Shown one piece after another: positions 24,843 to 33,493 of a DNA stretch of 64,000 nt; within the stretch, counting starts at the first letter, position 1, and the number at the start of each line of letters is the position of its first letter. A program made the position numbers and the translations under genes. The stretch is taken from the NCBI RefSeq assembly GCF_020447315.1, contig NZ_JAJADQ010000002.1, forward strand, positions 248,001 through 312,000, written 5' to 3'. The notes beneath the pieces are model-generated. The model made no database searches. It was not told where the DNA came from and worked only from the letters and a program-made list of their open reading frames with translations. Origin of the DNA: Hymenobacter nitidus (lineage in GTDB: Bacteria > Bacteroidota > Bacteroidia > Cytophagales > Hymenobacteraceae).

Positions 24843-25139
24843 GTGAGCTGCTGGGGGAGGATACGGCCCCTCACGGCGCGGGCCGTGTATGCCAGCCGCT
24901 GGCTAGAAGCCACAGCGGCAATATTGGCCGGGCTGCCGGCACCCGCCAGTTCCCGGGCAGAAGACGACCAGACCCCGCTCCGGAACTGGTTACGGGGGCG
25001 GGGCCGGCAGTTTGGTCCGGGCCGGGCCGCCGAGTGGCACCTACTGCGGGTGCGGGCCGAAGCCCTGGAAGCCGGAGCTGCTGCCCTGGCCGCGCTATTG
25101 CCGCCCGCTGCCGCTCAGCCACCCGGGCCGCCGGAGTAG
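24843..25139 (+). CDS. Hypothetical alanine/arginine-rich protein
   Basis: The 98-residue frame starts at a GTG and has GC-rich, genome-typical codon use. The sequence looks helical (ARAVYASRWLEATAAILAGL, then WHLLRVRAEALEAGAAALAA) with a Pro-rich tail. There is no signal peptide. I do not recognise it and a chance frame is possible; the opposite strand is also open here. Confidence 0.4.
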   Translation: MSCWGRIRPLTARAVYASRWLEATAAILAGLPAPASSRAEDDQTPLRNWLRGRGRQFGPGRAAEWHLLRVRAEALEAGAAALAALLPPAAAQPPGPPE

Positions 25140-25278
25140 AGCCTGATCCGCGTACCAGGAGTGGGCTGCCGATTGAACGTAAGCCGGCGGGTGCGTGGTT
25201 AGCAGGTACGAGTCCGTCCACCCGAAAAAGCCCGGCTTGTGTGCCATTAACCCATTTTTACTCTATCTTTCTTCCCTT

Positions 25279-26058
25279 ATGAAAGTACCACGCTACCTCC
25301 TTTTGCTGCTGCTCACGGGCCTGTTTCCGGGGGGGCACAGCGCGCACGCGCAGCGCACCTATTACGTGCAGGAATTTGCGGGCAGCACAGTGTTGCTCAC
25401 CAATGGCGATACGCTGCAGGGGGCGCTGTCCCTGCACCACAGCGAAGACGTAGTGCGTATTACTTTCCCCGACAATACCATGAGCACGCTCTCGGCCGTA
25501 GCCATTGAGAGCTTCGCGGTGAAGGGCGAAAAGCAGCAGCGCCGCAGTGCCGAACAGTACGATTTCTTTGATGCCCGCCAGGGATATTATTACGGCGTCC
25601 CATGGTATTCGGGTCCGGGAATTGGAAGGCAGATCCGCCGGGGGCGGGTAGACGCGGAGCTGGTGCGGGTGTACCGCACCTACCGCTGGAACCACGACAA
25701 CGACTACAGCGACTTCAAGTCGCCGGGCTTTTTCGAGCAGCTCAGCAGCGGTCCCAATGTGCTGCTACGCCGCGAAGTGCAGATAGAAAAGCGGGCGTAT
25801 ATGGGGCCGGGTGGGTACGGGGCGGCGGGGGCCTACAGCGGTACCTATGTCGAAATTGACGACAAATTCTACCTGGGCATGCCCAATGGCAACGTGCTGC
25901 CGCTGCGCAGTCCGAGAAAGGATTTGCTGGCCATCTTCCGGCAGCAGGCCAAGCAAATCGAGAAATACGCTAAGGACAACCGCCTCAACTTCACCGAAGC
26001 CAAAGACCTAGCCTTCATCGTGAACTACGCCAACTCCCTGCAGAAGGACGCGAAGTAG
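25279..26058 (+). CDS. Hypothetical exported protein
   Basis: The 259-residue protein has a clear signal peptide (MKVPRYLLLLLLTGLFPGG, cleavage near AHAQ-RT). The mature part begins with a beta-rich region (VLLTNGDTLQGALSLH, AIESFAVKGEKQQ) resembling the small beta-barrel of envelope proteins that handle surface signals. It then has an aromatic stretch and a C-terminal helix (EKYAKDNRLNFTEAKDLAFIV). No family is recognised. The frame is open from 25195, but only the ATG at 25279 gives a signal peptide. TATCTTTC lies about 16 bases upstream. It ends in a bidirectional terminator. Confidence 0.8.
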   Translation: MKVPRYLLLLLLTGLFPGGHSAHAQRTYYVQEFAGSTVLLTNGDTLQGALSLHHSEDVVRITFPDNTMSTLSAVAIESFAVKGEKQQRRSAEQYDFFDARQGYYYGVPWYSGPGIGRQIRRGRVDAELVRVYRTYRWNHDNDYSDFKSPGFFEQLSSGPNVLLRREVQIEKRAYMGPGGYGAAGAYSGTYVEIDDKFYLGMPNGNVLPLRSPRKDLLAIFRQQAKQIEKYAKDNRLNFTEAKDLAFIVNYANSLQKDAK

Positions 26059-26076
26059 GCGGCGGCAATGTTTGAC

Positions 26077-26113
26077 AAAAAGAGCCCTGGCAAATTGCCA
26101 GGGCTCTTTTTGT
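26077..26113. terminator. Bidirectional intrinsic terminator
   Basis: The stem AAAAAGAGCCCTGGCAA/TTGCCAGGGCTCTTTTT with a very short loop lies between the exported-protein gene and the convergent ABC permease gene. Confidence 0.9.
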
Positions 26114-26136
26114 GTGGGGCTTATTCGTTGCCTGCT

Positions 26137-26174
26137 GTAGAGACGCATACTTGCGTCTCGATCGTTGCTGACGC
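26137..26174. repeat. Dispersed GACGC palindromic repeat, copy 4
   Basis: The bases GTAGAGACGCATACTTGC continue GTCTCGATCGTTGCTGACG, almost identical to the copies at 2773 and (inverted) 13455. The palindrome GAGACGCA-TGCGTCTC can form a hairpin. Confidence 0.85.
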
Positions 26175-26185
26175 TGTTGACGGCT

Positions 26186-26947
26186 TTACAAGTCCCGGCT
26201 GCGGAGCAGTAGATAGCTCAGTAGCCAGCACAGGCCGATGTAGAAAACGGCCAAGGGAGCGGCCTGGGTGGGCAGCAAGGCCGTGGAGGGGCCGGTGAGG
26301 GTGCTGAGCAGTTCCTGACCGGGGGTGGGCGTGAGGCTGTCGAAAATCTTGACCGGAAAGTAGCGGTCAATTTCGTCGGGAGTGGTCAGGCGCAGCAGGG
26401 GCTCCACAACCCAGGCGTAGAGGAAAAAGCCCAGAAAGGCCGGGCCGCCCTTGCGCAGCAGAAAGCCTACCAGGCCAGCCACGGAGAGGTAGCCCAAGGC
26501 CTGAATGCCGTAGAGCAGCACGGCCCCGATGGTTTCGGGGGCGCGGCCGATGGTTTCGGGCGAGCGGGTGAGGCCAAAAAACAGCCCGACGGCCAGCACG
26601 CCCACTACCCCAAAGCCCGCCAGTAGCCCCGACACGGCCAGCTTGCCCTGCACCAGCCCCGCCACCGAGCGGCCATCGATGACCTGCTGGCGGAAGGTGC
26701 GGAACTGAAATTCGTCGGTAATGAGAATGATAAGCACGATGCCCAGCAGCAGGTTAAAGTAGCTGGCCATGTAAGCCAGCCGGCTCCACAACTCGGGAAA
26801 GGAATACAGGGTGTTGCCAAACTGCTGCCCGTTTACCGTTACGCTGCCCCCCACCGACACGAAGCCCGCCAGCAGCAGCACATACAGCCCCAGAATAACC
26901 CAGACGGTCCGGTAGGGCAAAATCTTACGAAGTTCGGCGCGAAGCAT
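26186..26947 (-). CDS. ABC-2 type transporter permease
   Basis: The 253-residue protein has about six hydrophobic segments: TVWVILGLYVLLLAGFVS near the start, LAYMASYFNLLLGIVLIILI in the middle, and LAVFYIGLCWLLSYLLLRS at the end. The pattern is that of ABC-2 permeases of the NatB/YhaP kind. The opening MLRAELRKILPYRTVW matches the short cytoplasmic helix of such proteins; the frame runs on upstream through the GGTGAG tract but this is not coding. The ATPase gene lies upstream on the same strand, separated by 161 bases of repeat. The substrate is unknown. Confidence 0.88.
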   Translation of the reverse strand: MLRAELRKILPYRTVWVILGLYVLLLAGFVSVGGSVTVNGQQFGNTLYSFPELWSRLAYMASYFNLLLGIVLIILITDEFQFRTFRQQVIDGRSVAGLVQGKLAVSGLLAGFGVVGVLAVGLFFGLTRSPETIGRAPETIGAVLLYGIQALGYLSVAGLVGFLLRKGGPAFLGFFLYAWVVEPLLRLTTPDEIDRYFPVKIFDSLTPTPGQELLSTLTGPSTALLPTQAAPLAVFYIGLCWLLSYLLLRSRDL

Positions 26948-27108
26948 GAGAGTAGGGAGGTGGTGAGGTGGGGAAATGGTGAGTTGTCGGGCTGGGGGCA
27001 CAGAATGGTGAGATAGTGAGGTGGTGAGTTGTGGTTCGAGCTGTGCAAGCCGCGCAATTAGCGCCAGCAGAACGACAACTCGCCCTCTCACCAGTTCACT
27101 ATCTCAGC
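26948..27108. repeat. GGTGAG-rich degenerate tract between ABC genes
   Basis: From 26950 to 27045 the plus strand holds many imperfect units of the kind GGTGAG, GTGGTGAG and AATGGTGAGTTGT, and 27065-27110 holds their complements (CTCACC, CAACTCGCC). It is a purine-rich simple-sequence tract with an inverted far end, not a gene, and separates ATPase and permease. Confidence 0.6.
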
Positions 27109-28002
27109 TCATTTCGTGAGTTCCAGAAACTGAGCTTCGAGGCTGCGCTGCCGTACTTCCAGGCCGGCCAGCACCACGCCGCTGGCGAAGAGGGCACGGT
27201 TCAGCTCGGCGGGCGAGTGGCCGGGAGTCAGCTCGGCGCTGTGGCCGCCCCCGGTTTCGGGGCGCACATCCCGTACCCAGGGCAGCTGGCCCAGGGCATG
27301 CAGCAACGATGGGCCCAGCTCGGGCTCCACGCGCAGGACCACCCGGTCGGAAGAAGCCAGAATGCTGCTCACGGGGCCTGCGGCCCGCAGCTCGCCGCGC
27401 TGCAGCACCGCCACGTGGGTGCAGACCTTTTCAATCTCATCGAGCAGGTGGCTGGCAATAATGATGGTCTTGCCCTGGGCGGCCAGGCGCTGAATCAGCT
27501 CCCGCACTTCGGCAATGCCCTGGGGGTCGAGGCCGTTGGTGGGCTCGTCGAGCACCAGCACATCCGGGGTGCCGAGCAGGGTGGAGGCCAGGGCCAGGCG
27601 CTGCTTCATGCCCAGCGAAAAGCTGCGAAACGGGTCTTTTTGACGCGCTGTGAGGCCGGCCAGGTCCAGGGCCGCGTCCACGGTTTTGGGGTCGGCCTGC
27701 TTCACGTCGGCGGCCAGCAATAGGTTCTGCCGGGCCGAGAGGTAGGGAAAAAAGTTGGGCGTTTCGAGCAAAGCTCCCACGCGGCGCTTGCTCTGGCTGG
27801 ACATGGGCTGCCCAAACCAGCGGATCATGCCGCCATCGGCCCGCAGCACGCCCAGGGCTAGGCCCAGCGTAGTGGTTTTGCCGCTGCCATTCGGGCCCAG
27901 CAAGCCATACACGCTGCCCGGCTCCACCTGCAGACTCAGCCCGCGCAGGGCCACCGTGCTACCGTAGCGCTTGGAAAGATTATCGAGCTGGAGGATGGAC
28001 AT
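27109..28002 (-). CDS. ABC transporter ATP-binding protein
   Basis: The 297-residue ATPase has Walker [10 protein letters not shown] at 36-44, a Q-loop region near 80, the signature FSLGMKQRL at 128-136, and Walker [14 protein letters not shown] at 148-160, followed by the switch histidine in [11 protein letters not shown]. The last 80 residues form an extra domain typical of ABC-2 exporters. It pairs with the permease downstream. Substrates for this class range from drugs to lipids and cannot be told from the sequence. Confidence 0.95.
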   Translation of the reverse strand: MSILQLDNLSKRYGSTVALRGLSLQVEPGSVYGLLGPNGSGKTTTLGLALGVLRADGGMIRWFGQPMSSQSKRRVGALLETPNFFPYLSARQNLLLAADVKQADPKTVDAALDLAGLTARQKDPFRSFSLGMKQRLALASTLLGTPDVLVLDEPTNGLDPQGIAEVRELIQRLAAQGKTIIIASHLLDEIEKVCTHVAVLQRGELRAAGPVSSILASSDRVVLRVEPELGPSLLHALGQLPWVRDVRPETGGGHSAELTPGHSPAELNRALFASGVVLAGLEVRQRSLEAQFLELTK

Positions 28003-28054
28003 GGGCTTTGGTTGTTGGGGTGTTGATTGCTACTTGTTAGGGTAGTAAAAAAAC

Positions 28055-28153
28055 GTCATTCCGGGCGAAGCCGAGGAATCTCGTGGGCAATGGTAACCTG
28101 ATTACTGTGGCAACGTCAGCAGGCGAGGTTCCTCGCAAGCTCGGATGACATTC
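28055..28153. repeat. Dispersed intergenic palindromic element
   Basis: One end reads GTCATTCCGGGCGAAGCC then GAGGAATCTCG; the other end is the complement with changes (CGAGGTTCCTCGC, then AAGCTCGGATGACAT). It forms a long imperfect hairpin between two minus-strand genes and belongs with 9736-9845 and 15712-15870. Confidence 0.8.
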
Positions 28154-28175
28154 TGCTTTTGTAATAACTCAATAG

Positions 28176-29936
28176 CTACTCCACCGGCAAAGCGCCGCCC
28201 TGCCAGCGCACCACGGGGTAGCGCAGGTGCGACTTTTCGTAGTTGGGCGACTGACGGTACATAAAGTCGAGCTGGGCGGCCCCGCTGGCGGCAAAAGCGG
28301 GGTTGGCGGCCCGCAGCTTGTCCATGCGCTGCTTCAGGGCCGGGTCGCGCTTTAGCAGCTCGGCGGCCACGTCCTCAAACACGTAGTCGGAGAAGTATTC
28401 CTTCTGCTGCAGAATGCCGTCGAAAAAGCCCCAGGCGAAGAACGAGTCGGTAGCCTGGGGTTCCAGGGTTTCGATGAGGTAGCGGGCGGCGGGTTGGTCG
28501 AGGGTGGCCACGTAGTCGCCGCGGCGGAAGGTGAGGGGCTGCTGCTCGGTGCGCAATTCTACCTTGGTGTGCAGGTAGTGGCCCTCGTAGGGGCGCTGGC
28601 CGGTTTTGTAGTCGGCAATGTAGTAGACTTCCGTGGTCAGGGTCGTGTCGCGGGTGAGGCGGCGTAGCTGCACGTTGCTCAGGCGCAGGCGGTCCACCAC
28701 CTCGCCCCAGGCCTGGGGAATAATGTAGGCTTGGGGCCGCGAGACGCTCACGGTGGGCCGGAAGGTGTTGTAGTAGTTGATGCTGCGGGTGAAGGGCGCT
28801 TTCCGGTCGTAGTACAGGCGGGGCTGCCCGCTCACCTCACTGGCCTTGGTTTTGCCCTCGTAACCCCGGAAGCTCACTTTCTCCGCCACGGTGGTATCGA
28901 GGGCCCAGGCTAGGGGGAACTGGGTCTGGGTTTGCAGCTGCGCATTGGCCTGGGTGCGGGCCAGGGCCAGGACCGGCGCATCCTGGTGCACGGCCCGGAT
29001 CAGCAGATCCAGAAAGTCGTACTGGGCCTTCACGCGCGGGGTGTAGGCCTTCAGCATGTGGGTTTCGGTCACAAACCCGATGGTATTGAACAGGGTAGTG
29101 TAGCCGGTGGAGTAGCGGGGCGTCTCCAGGAAGCCCTGCAGGCCGCGGGCGTCGGGCGTACGGCCCTCGAAGTCCACGTAGGGCGTCAGGGGCGTCTTGC
29201 GCTTGTCCATGCCCCCGTACAGGGCCGGCAGCAGGCGGCGCGTCAGGTACTGGCCCAGCACGGGGTGCAGCTTGTCTTTCTGGGTGGCAATGAGGGTCAT
29301 CGTGTACTGGTAGTCGGCCCCGTCGGAGGTGTGGGTGTCCACGTACACGTCGGGCTGCCAGCGCTGAAACAGCTGGGCAAAGGCGCGGGCATTGCGCGAG
29401 TCCTGCTTGATGTAGTCGCGGTTCAGGTCCAGGTTGCGGGCATTGCCGCGGAAGCCGTAGCTCTCGGGCCCGTTCTGGTTGGCGCGGGTAGTGGAGTTGC
29501 GGTTCAGGGCCCCGTCCACATTGTAAATCGGGATGATAACCAGCGTTACATCGGCCAGCTGCCGGCGCAGCTCCTTTTTCTGCACGTAGTCGCGGGCCAG
29601 CATCATGGCCGCATCGATGCCCTCGGGCTCCCCGGGGTGAATGCCGTTCTGAATAAAGACCACCCGCCGGTTTTTCTGCCGCACCGAGGCCGGGTCGAAA
29701 TCCCCGTCGAGGGAAACCACCACCTCGTGCAGGGGCAGGCCGATATCGGTGGTGCCGGCCTCACGCAGCGTTATTTCCGGGTAGGCCGCGTCGAGACGCT
29801 GGTAGTAGGCAATGCACTCGGCGTGGGTGGTAGTCGTGTTGCCGTTGCCTTTTTCAAAGGGCGTGCGCCAGTCGGCTCCCGCCGAAGAAGTGGGGCCGGA
29901 AACGGCCAGAAGCGTGGAAAGCAGGAAAGCAAGCAT
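28176..29936 (-). CDS. M14 family zinc carboxypeptidase, exported
   Basis: The 586-residue protein has a signal peptide (MLAFLLSTLLAVSGPTSS). The M14 zinc ligands are H100 and E103 (NGIHPGEPEG) and H202 (VDTHTSDG). The substrate-carboxylate motif NLDLNRDY (about 168-175) is present, as is an ETHMLKAY stretch near 298 that probably supplies the catalytic Glu. M14 enzymes remove C-terminal residues from peptides or cell-wall fragments. The C-terminal 250 residues are family-specific to exported Bacteroidota members. It acts in the periplasm or outside the cell. Confidence 0.93.
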   Translation of the reverse strand: MLAFLLSTLLAVSGPTSSAGADWRTPFEKGNGNTTTTHAECIAYYQRLDAAYPEITLREAGTTDIGLPLHEVVVSLDGDFDPASVRQKNRRVVFIQNGIHPGEPEGIDAAMMLARDYVQKKELRRQLADVTLVIIPIYNVDGALNRNSTTRANQNGPESYGFRGNARNLDLNRDYIKQDSRNARAFAQLFQRWQPDVYVDTHTSDGADYQYTMTLIATQKDKLHPVLGQYLTRRLLPALYGGMDKRKTPLTPYVDFEGRTPDARGLQGFLETPRYSTGYTTLFNTIGFVTETHMLKAYTPRVKAQYDFLDLLIRAVHQDAPVLALARTQANAQLQTQTQFPLAWALDTTVAEKVSFRGYEGKTKASEVSGQPRLYYDRKAPFTRSINYYNTFRPTVSVSRPQAYIIPQAWGEVVDRLRLSNVQLRRLTRDTTLTTEVYYIADYKTGQRPYEGHYLHTKVELRTEQQPLTFRRGDYVATLDQPAARYLIETLEPQATDSFFAWGFFDGILQQKEYFSDYVFEDVAAELLKRDPALKQRMDKLRAANPAFAASGAAQLDFMYRQSPNYEKSHLRYPVVRWQGGALPVE

Positions 29937-30010
29937 GCGGGCGAAAGTAGCAAAGAGCCGCGAAGCTAAAGCTAAACTGCCGGTTTACGCCCGGCGCCCG
30001 CGCGGGAGTA

Positions 30011-30445
30011 TTAGTACAGGCGGCGCCGGGCCGGAAACAGTACCTGGTCGAGGCTGTACTTGCCGGGGCCCACGAACAACAGGCCCAGAAACAGAATAGC
30101 CGACTCCAGGGCGTGGGAGTAGGCCTGAAAGGCGTCGCCGCTGAGCAGGTGCATGAGCGTGGCCATAATCATGGTGCCCAGCAGAAAGGCGCAGGCCACC
30201 CGGAAAAACAGGCCCAGCGCCAGCAGCTGCCCGCCCACGGCTTCGGCCAGGGCCGCCACCAGGCCCCAGGCGGCGGGAGCAAAGTCGAGGCCGACCATTT
30301 TCATCACGCCTCCTACTTGCGTCCACATTGCCGGGCCGCCCATTAGCTTGGGGTAGCCATGAATGGTGAACATCACCCCAATCCCGATGCGAAGCAGCAA
30401 AAGGCCCAGATCGTGGTAGCGGTAGCGGTTTTCAAACAAGACCAT
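30011..30445 (-). CDS. DoxX family membrane protein
   Basis: The 144-residue protein has four membrane segments at about 15-32, 58-78, 82-100 and 112-130. The N-terminal LLLRIGIGVMFTIHGYPKLMGG is the hallmark of DoxX proteins (conserved R and HGxxK). DoxX-type proteins sit in the inner membrane; one is a subunit of thiosulphate:quinone oxidoreductase, but most are uncharacterised. It stands alone in its transcription unit. Confidence 0.92.
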   Translation of the reverse strand: MVLFENRYRYHDLGLLLLRIGIGVMFTIHGYPKLMGGPAMWTQVGGVMKMVGLDFAPAAWGLVAALAEAVGGQLLALGLFFRVACAFLLGTMIMATLMHLLSGDAFQAYSHALESAILFLGLLFVGPGKYSLDQVLFPARRRLY

Positions 30446-30563
30446 ATGGCAAGGAAGGGATAGTCGACGGGGCTTGGGAGGTGAGGAAAGAGGTATATAG
30501 CGGTACCACCATCGTTGCCAAAGTACAAGAATTATGGTGGAATCCCATATGCCTGCGGATGAG

Positions 30564-31214
30564 CTAGCGCACCCGCACCCCGATAATGCGGGTGGCCGGC
30601 GGAATGTCGGCCGTACTCATGTCGGTGCCGTGGCCGGCGGGCAACGATTTTTCGTCCAGAATCCAGCCTATACGCATCTGGCCCGATATGGCTACAAAAT
30701 CGTCCTCGTCCTGCCGCACGCGGGTGAGGCCGTATACCTGGCGGGCTGCCCCGAACGGCGAGCCGACGCCAATGCCCTCGGCCGTGCGGTACTGCGGGTC
30801 GTACACCCGGATGCGGCGCAGGGTAAACACCGAATCGGGGCCGCTGATAAACTCCAGAATGGTTTCCGGGGCCTTGGGCTGCTGGGCGTCGCGTAGGCGG
30901 TAGGCCGGGTAGGTAACGCCTTTATATTGGTACGAGGTTTTGGTGAGCTGCCCGGCCGGCACCACGGCCAGCAGCTCCTGCTCCTTCATATTCAGGCGCA
31001 GGCGCCCCACCTGGCTCGGGCTGATCAGGTGCAGCGAATCGGGGAGGCGGGCCCCCGACGAAGATGGCTCCAGCGCGGCCGGGTCGGTGGCGCCGGTGCC
31101 CCCGGCGAAAGGAGCCTCCGCGCCGGCCGACGAGGCCGGGGTGCGGCCCGAGGGCGAGTCGCAGGCGCCCAGCGAGAGGAGCAGGGCCGCGCAGAAAAAG
31201 GAGTAGTTGGTCAT
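30564..31214 (-). CDS. Hypothetical lipoprotein
   Basis: The 216-residue protein has a lipoprotein signal (MTNYSFFCAALLLSLGAC, lipobox LGAC) and a disordered Ser/Ala/Pro linker to about residue 60. The folded part includes LHLISPSQVGRLRLNMKEQE, a repeat of the phrase V.R.RV.D.. and FVAISGQMRIGWILDEK near the end. I do not recognise it. The ATG at 31214 was chosen over 31238 for the signal peptide. It diverges from surE. Confidence 0.75.
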   Translation of the reverse strand: MTNYSFFCAALLLSLGACDSPSGRTPASSAGAEAPFAGGTGATDPAALEPSSSGARLPDSLHLISPSQVGRLRLNMKEQELLAVVPAGQLTKTSYQYKGVTYPAYRLRDAQQPKAPETILEFISGPDSVFTLRRIRVYDPQYRTAEGIGVGSPFGAARQVYGLTRVRQDEDDFVAISGQMRIGWILDEKSLPAGHGTDMSTADIPPATRIIGVRVR

Positions 31215-31303
31215 GGTTGGCAGAAAATACGGCGGCAATGCGCCGCGCGTTGACGTATAGAGCAGCTTTACCTGCTGCTAACAACCCAAACCCGGGCCTT
31301 GTG

Positions 31304-31311
31304 TACCTTTG
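31304..31311 (+). promoter_or_regulatory. Candidate promoter -7 box for surE
   Basis: TACCTTTG is an exact match to TAnnTTTG, 34 bases before the chosen GTG start of surE. It also argues against the longer upstream frame. No clean TTTG lies at -33. Confidence 0.5.
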
Positions 31312-31345
31312 CCCGCCTATTCTTTCCCTTAAAACCAAGCCGCCC

Positions 31346-32230
31346 GTGCCTACGAAAGCCCGCAAACCGCTGATTCTGATTTCCAACGACGACGGCATTA
31401 CCGCCCCCGGCATTGCCATGCTGGTGCGCGTGATGCGCCGTATCGGGGAAGTAGTGGTCGTCGCGCCCGACTCGCCCCAGTCGGGCATGGGCCACGCCAT
31501 CACCATCGGCACCTCCCTGCGTCTCGACCCGAGCACCATTTTCGAGGGCATCGAGGCCTACGAGTGCAGCGGCACGCCCGCCGACTGCGTGAAGCTGGCC
31601 AAGAACGTGGTGCTGAAAGACCGGCGGCCCGATCTGGTGGTGTCGGGCATCAACCACGGCTCCAACTCCTCGGTGAACGTGCTGTACTCGGGCACCATGT
31701 CGGCCGCCATTGAGGCTGCCATCGAGGGGCTGCCCGCCATCGGCTTCTCCCTGTGCGACTATGGTCACCAGGCTGATTTTTCCCACACCGAGGAGTGGGT
31801 GGAGCACCTCACGCGCCAGGCGCTGGCCAATGGTATTCCCGTGGGCACGGCCCTGAACGTCAACTTTCCCAAGAAACAGGCCGCACCTATTGCCGGCGCC
31901 AAGCTCTGCCGCCAAGCCCGGGCCAAGTGGAACGAGGAGTTTGACCTGCGCTACGACCCGCACAACCGGCCCTACTACTGGCTGATCGGCAAATTCGAGA
32001 ACGAGGACAAAGGCGAGGATACCGACGAGTTTGCCCTGACCCACAACTACATTTCCATCGTGCCCTGCCAGTTCGATCTGACGGCCCTCTACGGCCTGGC
32101 CCAGATGAACGAGGACTGGCAGCTGGCCCTGGAAGGGGAGAAGACCGCGCCGCCGAAAAAAACGACCTCGCCGCAGCCCGCCCGGAAAGCCAAAGCCGCG
32201 CCGGCCGCCAAGAAGGCCACGAAGAAGTAA
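31346..32230 (+). CDS. surE: 5'/3'-nucleotidase SurE with a lysine/alanine-rich tail
   Basis: SurE removes phosphate from nucleoside monophosphates in the cytoplasm. From the GTG at 31346 the protein is 294 residues. Metal ligands are in ISNDDGITAPG (D15, D16), PDSPQSGMGHAIT, and VSGINHGSNSS. The catalytic domain ends near residue 260, close to the usual family length. The last 30 residues (from EGEKTAPPKK to KAAPAAKKATKK) are lysine-, alanine- and proline-rich, like histone H1-type tails, and are not part of the family. A start further upstream is formally possible but would overlap the promoter box. Confidence 0.95.
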   Translation: MPTKARKPLILISNDDGITAPGIAMLVRVMRRIGEVVVVAPDSPQSGMGHAITIGTSLRLDPSTIFEGIEAYECSGTPADCVKLAKNVVLKDRRPDLVVSGINHGSNSSVNVLYSGTMSAAIEAAIEGLPAIGFSLCDYGHQADFSHTEEWVEHLTRQALANGIPVGTALNVNFPKKQAAPIAGAKLCRQARAKWNEEFDLRYDPHNRPYYWLIGKFENEDKGEDTDEFALTHNYISIVPCQFDLTALYGLAQMNEDWQLALEGEKTAPPKKTTSPQPARKAKAAPAAKKATKK

Positions 32231-32251
32231 GCCGCACTACGAATGGTCACG

Positions 32252-32276
32252 AGCCCCGAAACCACCTTTCGGGGCT
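32252..32276 (+). terminator. Terminator-like hairpin after surE
   Basis: The stem AGCCCCGAAA/TTTCGGGGCT with a 5-base loop lies 21 bases after the surE stop. The T-tract after it is poor. Confidence 0.6.
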
Positions 32277-32320
32277 TGTGCCGTTTAGGTGCATGCCAGC
32301 CCAAAGCCCAGCGGTGTGGT

Positions 32321-32373
32321 TGTACCAAAGCAGGCTGTACCAAAAATCAATTGGTACAGCCTGCTTTGGTACA
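32321..32373. repeat. Perfect 23-bp inverted repeat with nested TGTACCAA units
   Basis: Each arm is 23 bases and the loop 7. The arm itself holds TGTACCAA twice, separated by AGCAGGC, so the site has four copies of an 8-base unit in dyad symmetry. It lies between surE and the DUF1028 gene. A matching half (CCTGCTTTGGTACA) recurs at 41265-41278, upstream of a lipoprotein gene. This could be an operator or a strong hairpin. Confidence 0.85.
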
Positions 32374-32480
32374 AACAATCTACGGATGCAATCGGTCCAC
32401 TTGCCCGAAGCAGCCTCGCGTGCCCAGATGCGTTTGTGCTTTATCTTCCCGGCCCGATTCACGCTACAGCTCCTTTCTTC

Positions 32481-33482
32481 ATGCTCCCGAATTTTCGCTT
32501 TTTCACGGCGGCCCTGCTGGCTTTGGGCCTGGGCCGGGCCGCTACTGCGCAGGTCTACACGGCCTCCGACCCGCTGGCCCACACTTTTTCCATCGTGGCC
32601 CGCGACCCGGCCACCGGCGACATGGCCGTAGCCGTGCAGAGCCACTGGTTTTCGGTGGGCACGGCCGTGAGCTGGGGCGAGGCCGGTGTGGGCGTGGTAG
32701 CCACCCAGTCGTTTACCAATAAGTCGTTCGGCACCCGCGGCCTGGCGTTGCTGAAAAGCGGCAAAACCGCCCAGCAGGCCCTCGACGAGCTGCTGAGCAC
32801 CGATGAAGGCCGCGACGTGCGCCAGGTAGCCATTGTGGATGCCCGGGGCAACGTGGCCACCCACACCGGCAAAAAGTGCGTGGATCTGGCCGGCCACCAG
32901 AAAGGCAGCCAGTTTTCGGTGCAGGCCAACATGATGCTCAACGACAAGGTGTGGCCCGCCATGGCCCGGGCCTACGAGCAGAACGCCAAACTGCCCTTCG
33001 CCGAGCGGGTGCTGTCGGCGCTGGAAGCGGCCCAGGCCGCGGGCGGCGACATTCGCGGCAAGCAGTCGGCGGCCCTGCTGGTGGTGCGCGGCAAGGCCAC
33101 AGCCGCACCCTGGGACGACCGGCTCATCGACCTGCGGGTGGAAGACCACGCCGCGCCCCTGCCCGAGCTGGCCCGCCTGCTGCGCCTCACCCGCGCCTAC
33201 GACCACATGAATGCCGGCGACCTGGCCGTGGAAAAAAACGACATGCCCAAGGCCATTGCCGAGTATGAGGCGGCTGAGAAGATGTTTCCGGAAAACTTGG
33301 AAATGAAGTACTGGCACGCCATTACGCTGGCCAACAAGCAGCAGGTGCCCGCCGCCCTGGCTTTGCTGAAGCCCATTTTTCGTGCTGACCCCAACTGGCG
33401 CATCCTCACCGAGCGGCTGCCCAAAGTCGGCCTGCTGACCGTGTCGGCCGCCGAGCTGCAACAGATTCTAAGCCTGAAATAA
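32481..33482 (+). CDS. Exported DUF1028 protein with C-terminal helical repeat
   Basis: The 333-residue protein has a signal peptide (MLPNFRFFTAALLALGLG, cleavage near ATAQ). The DUF1028 domain covers about 28-235, with HTFSIVARDPATGDMAVAVQ, GVGVVATQSFTN and GKKCVDLAGHQKG; this family belongs to the Ntn-hydrolase-like group of unknown function. Residues 240-330 form TPR-like helices (DMPKAIAEYEAAEKMFPENL). The open frame runs upstream through the inverted repeat at 32321, but the ATG at 32481 gives the signal peptide. The following phosphatase lies 11 bases after the stop, so the genes are likely co-transcribed. Confidence 0.9.
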   Translation: MLPNFRFFTAALLALGLGRAATAQVYTASDPLAHTFSIVARDPATGDMAVAVQSHWFSVGTAVSWGEAGVGVVATQSFTNKSFGTRGLALLKSGKTAQQALDELLSTDEGRDVRQVAIVDARGNVATHTGKKCVDLAGHQKGSQFSVQANMMLNDKVWPAMARAYEQNAKLPFAERVLSALEAAQAAGGDIRGKQSAALLVVRGKATAAPWDDRLIDLRVEDHAAPLPELARLLRLTRAYDHMNAGDLAVEKNDMPKAIAEYEAAEKMFPENLEMKYWHAITLANKQQVPAALALLKPIFRADPNWRILTERLPKVGLLTVSAAELQQILSLK

Positions 33483-33493
33483 GATCTTCCCCT

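Noticed and set aside
26948..27108. GGTGAG tract considered as a CRISPR or coding extension of the permease
   Set aside because: Units are short and irregular without spacers, and the translated extension has no signal or domain character.
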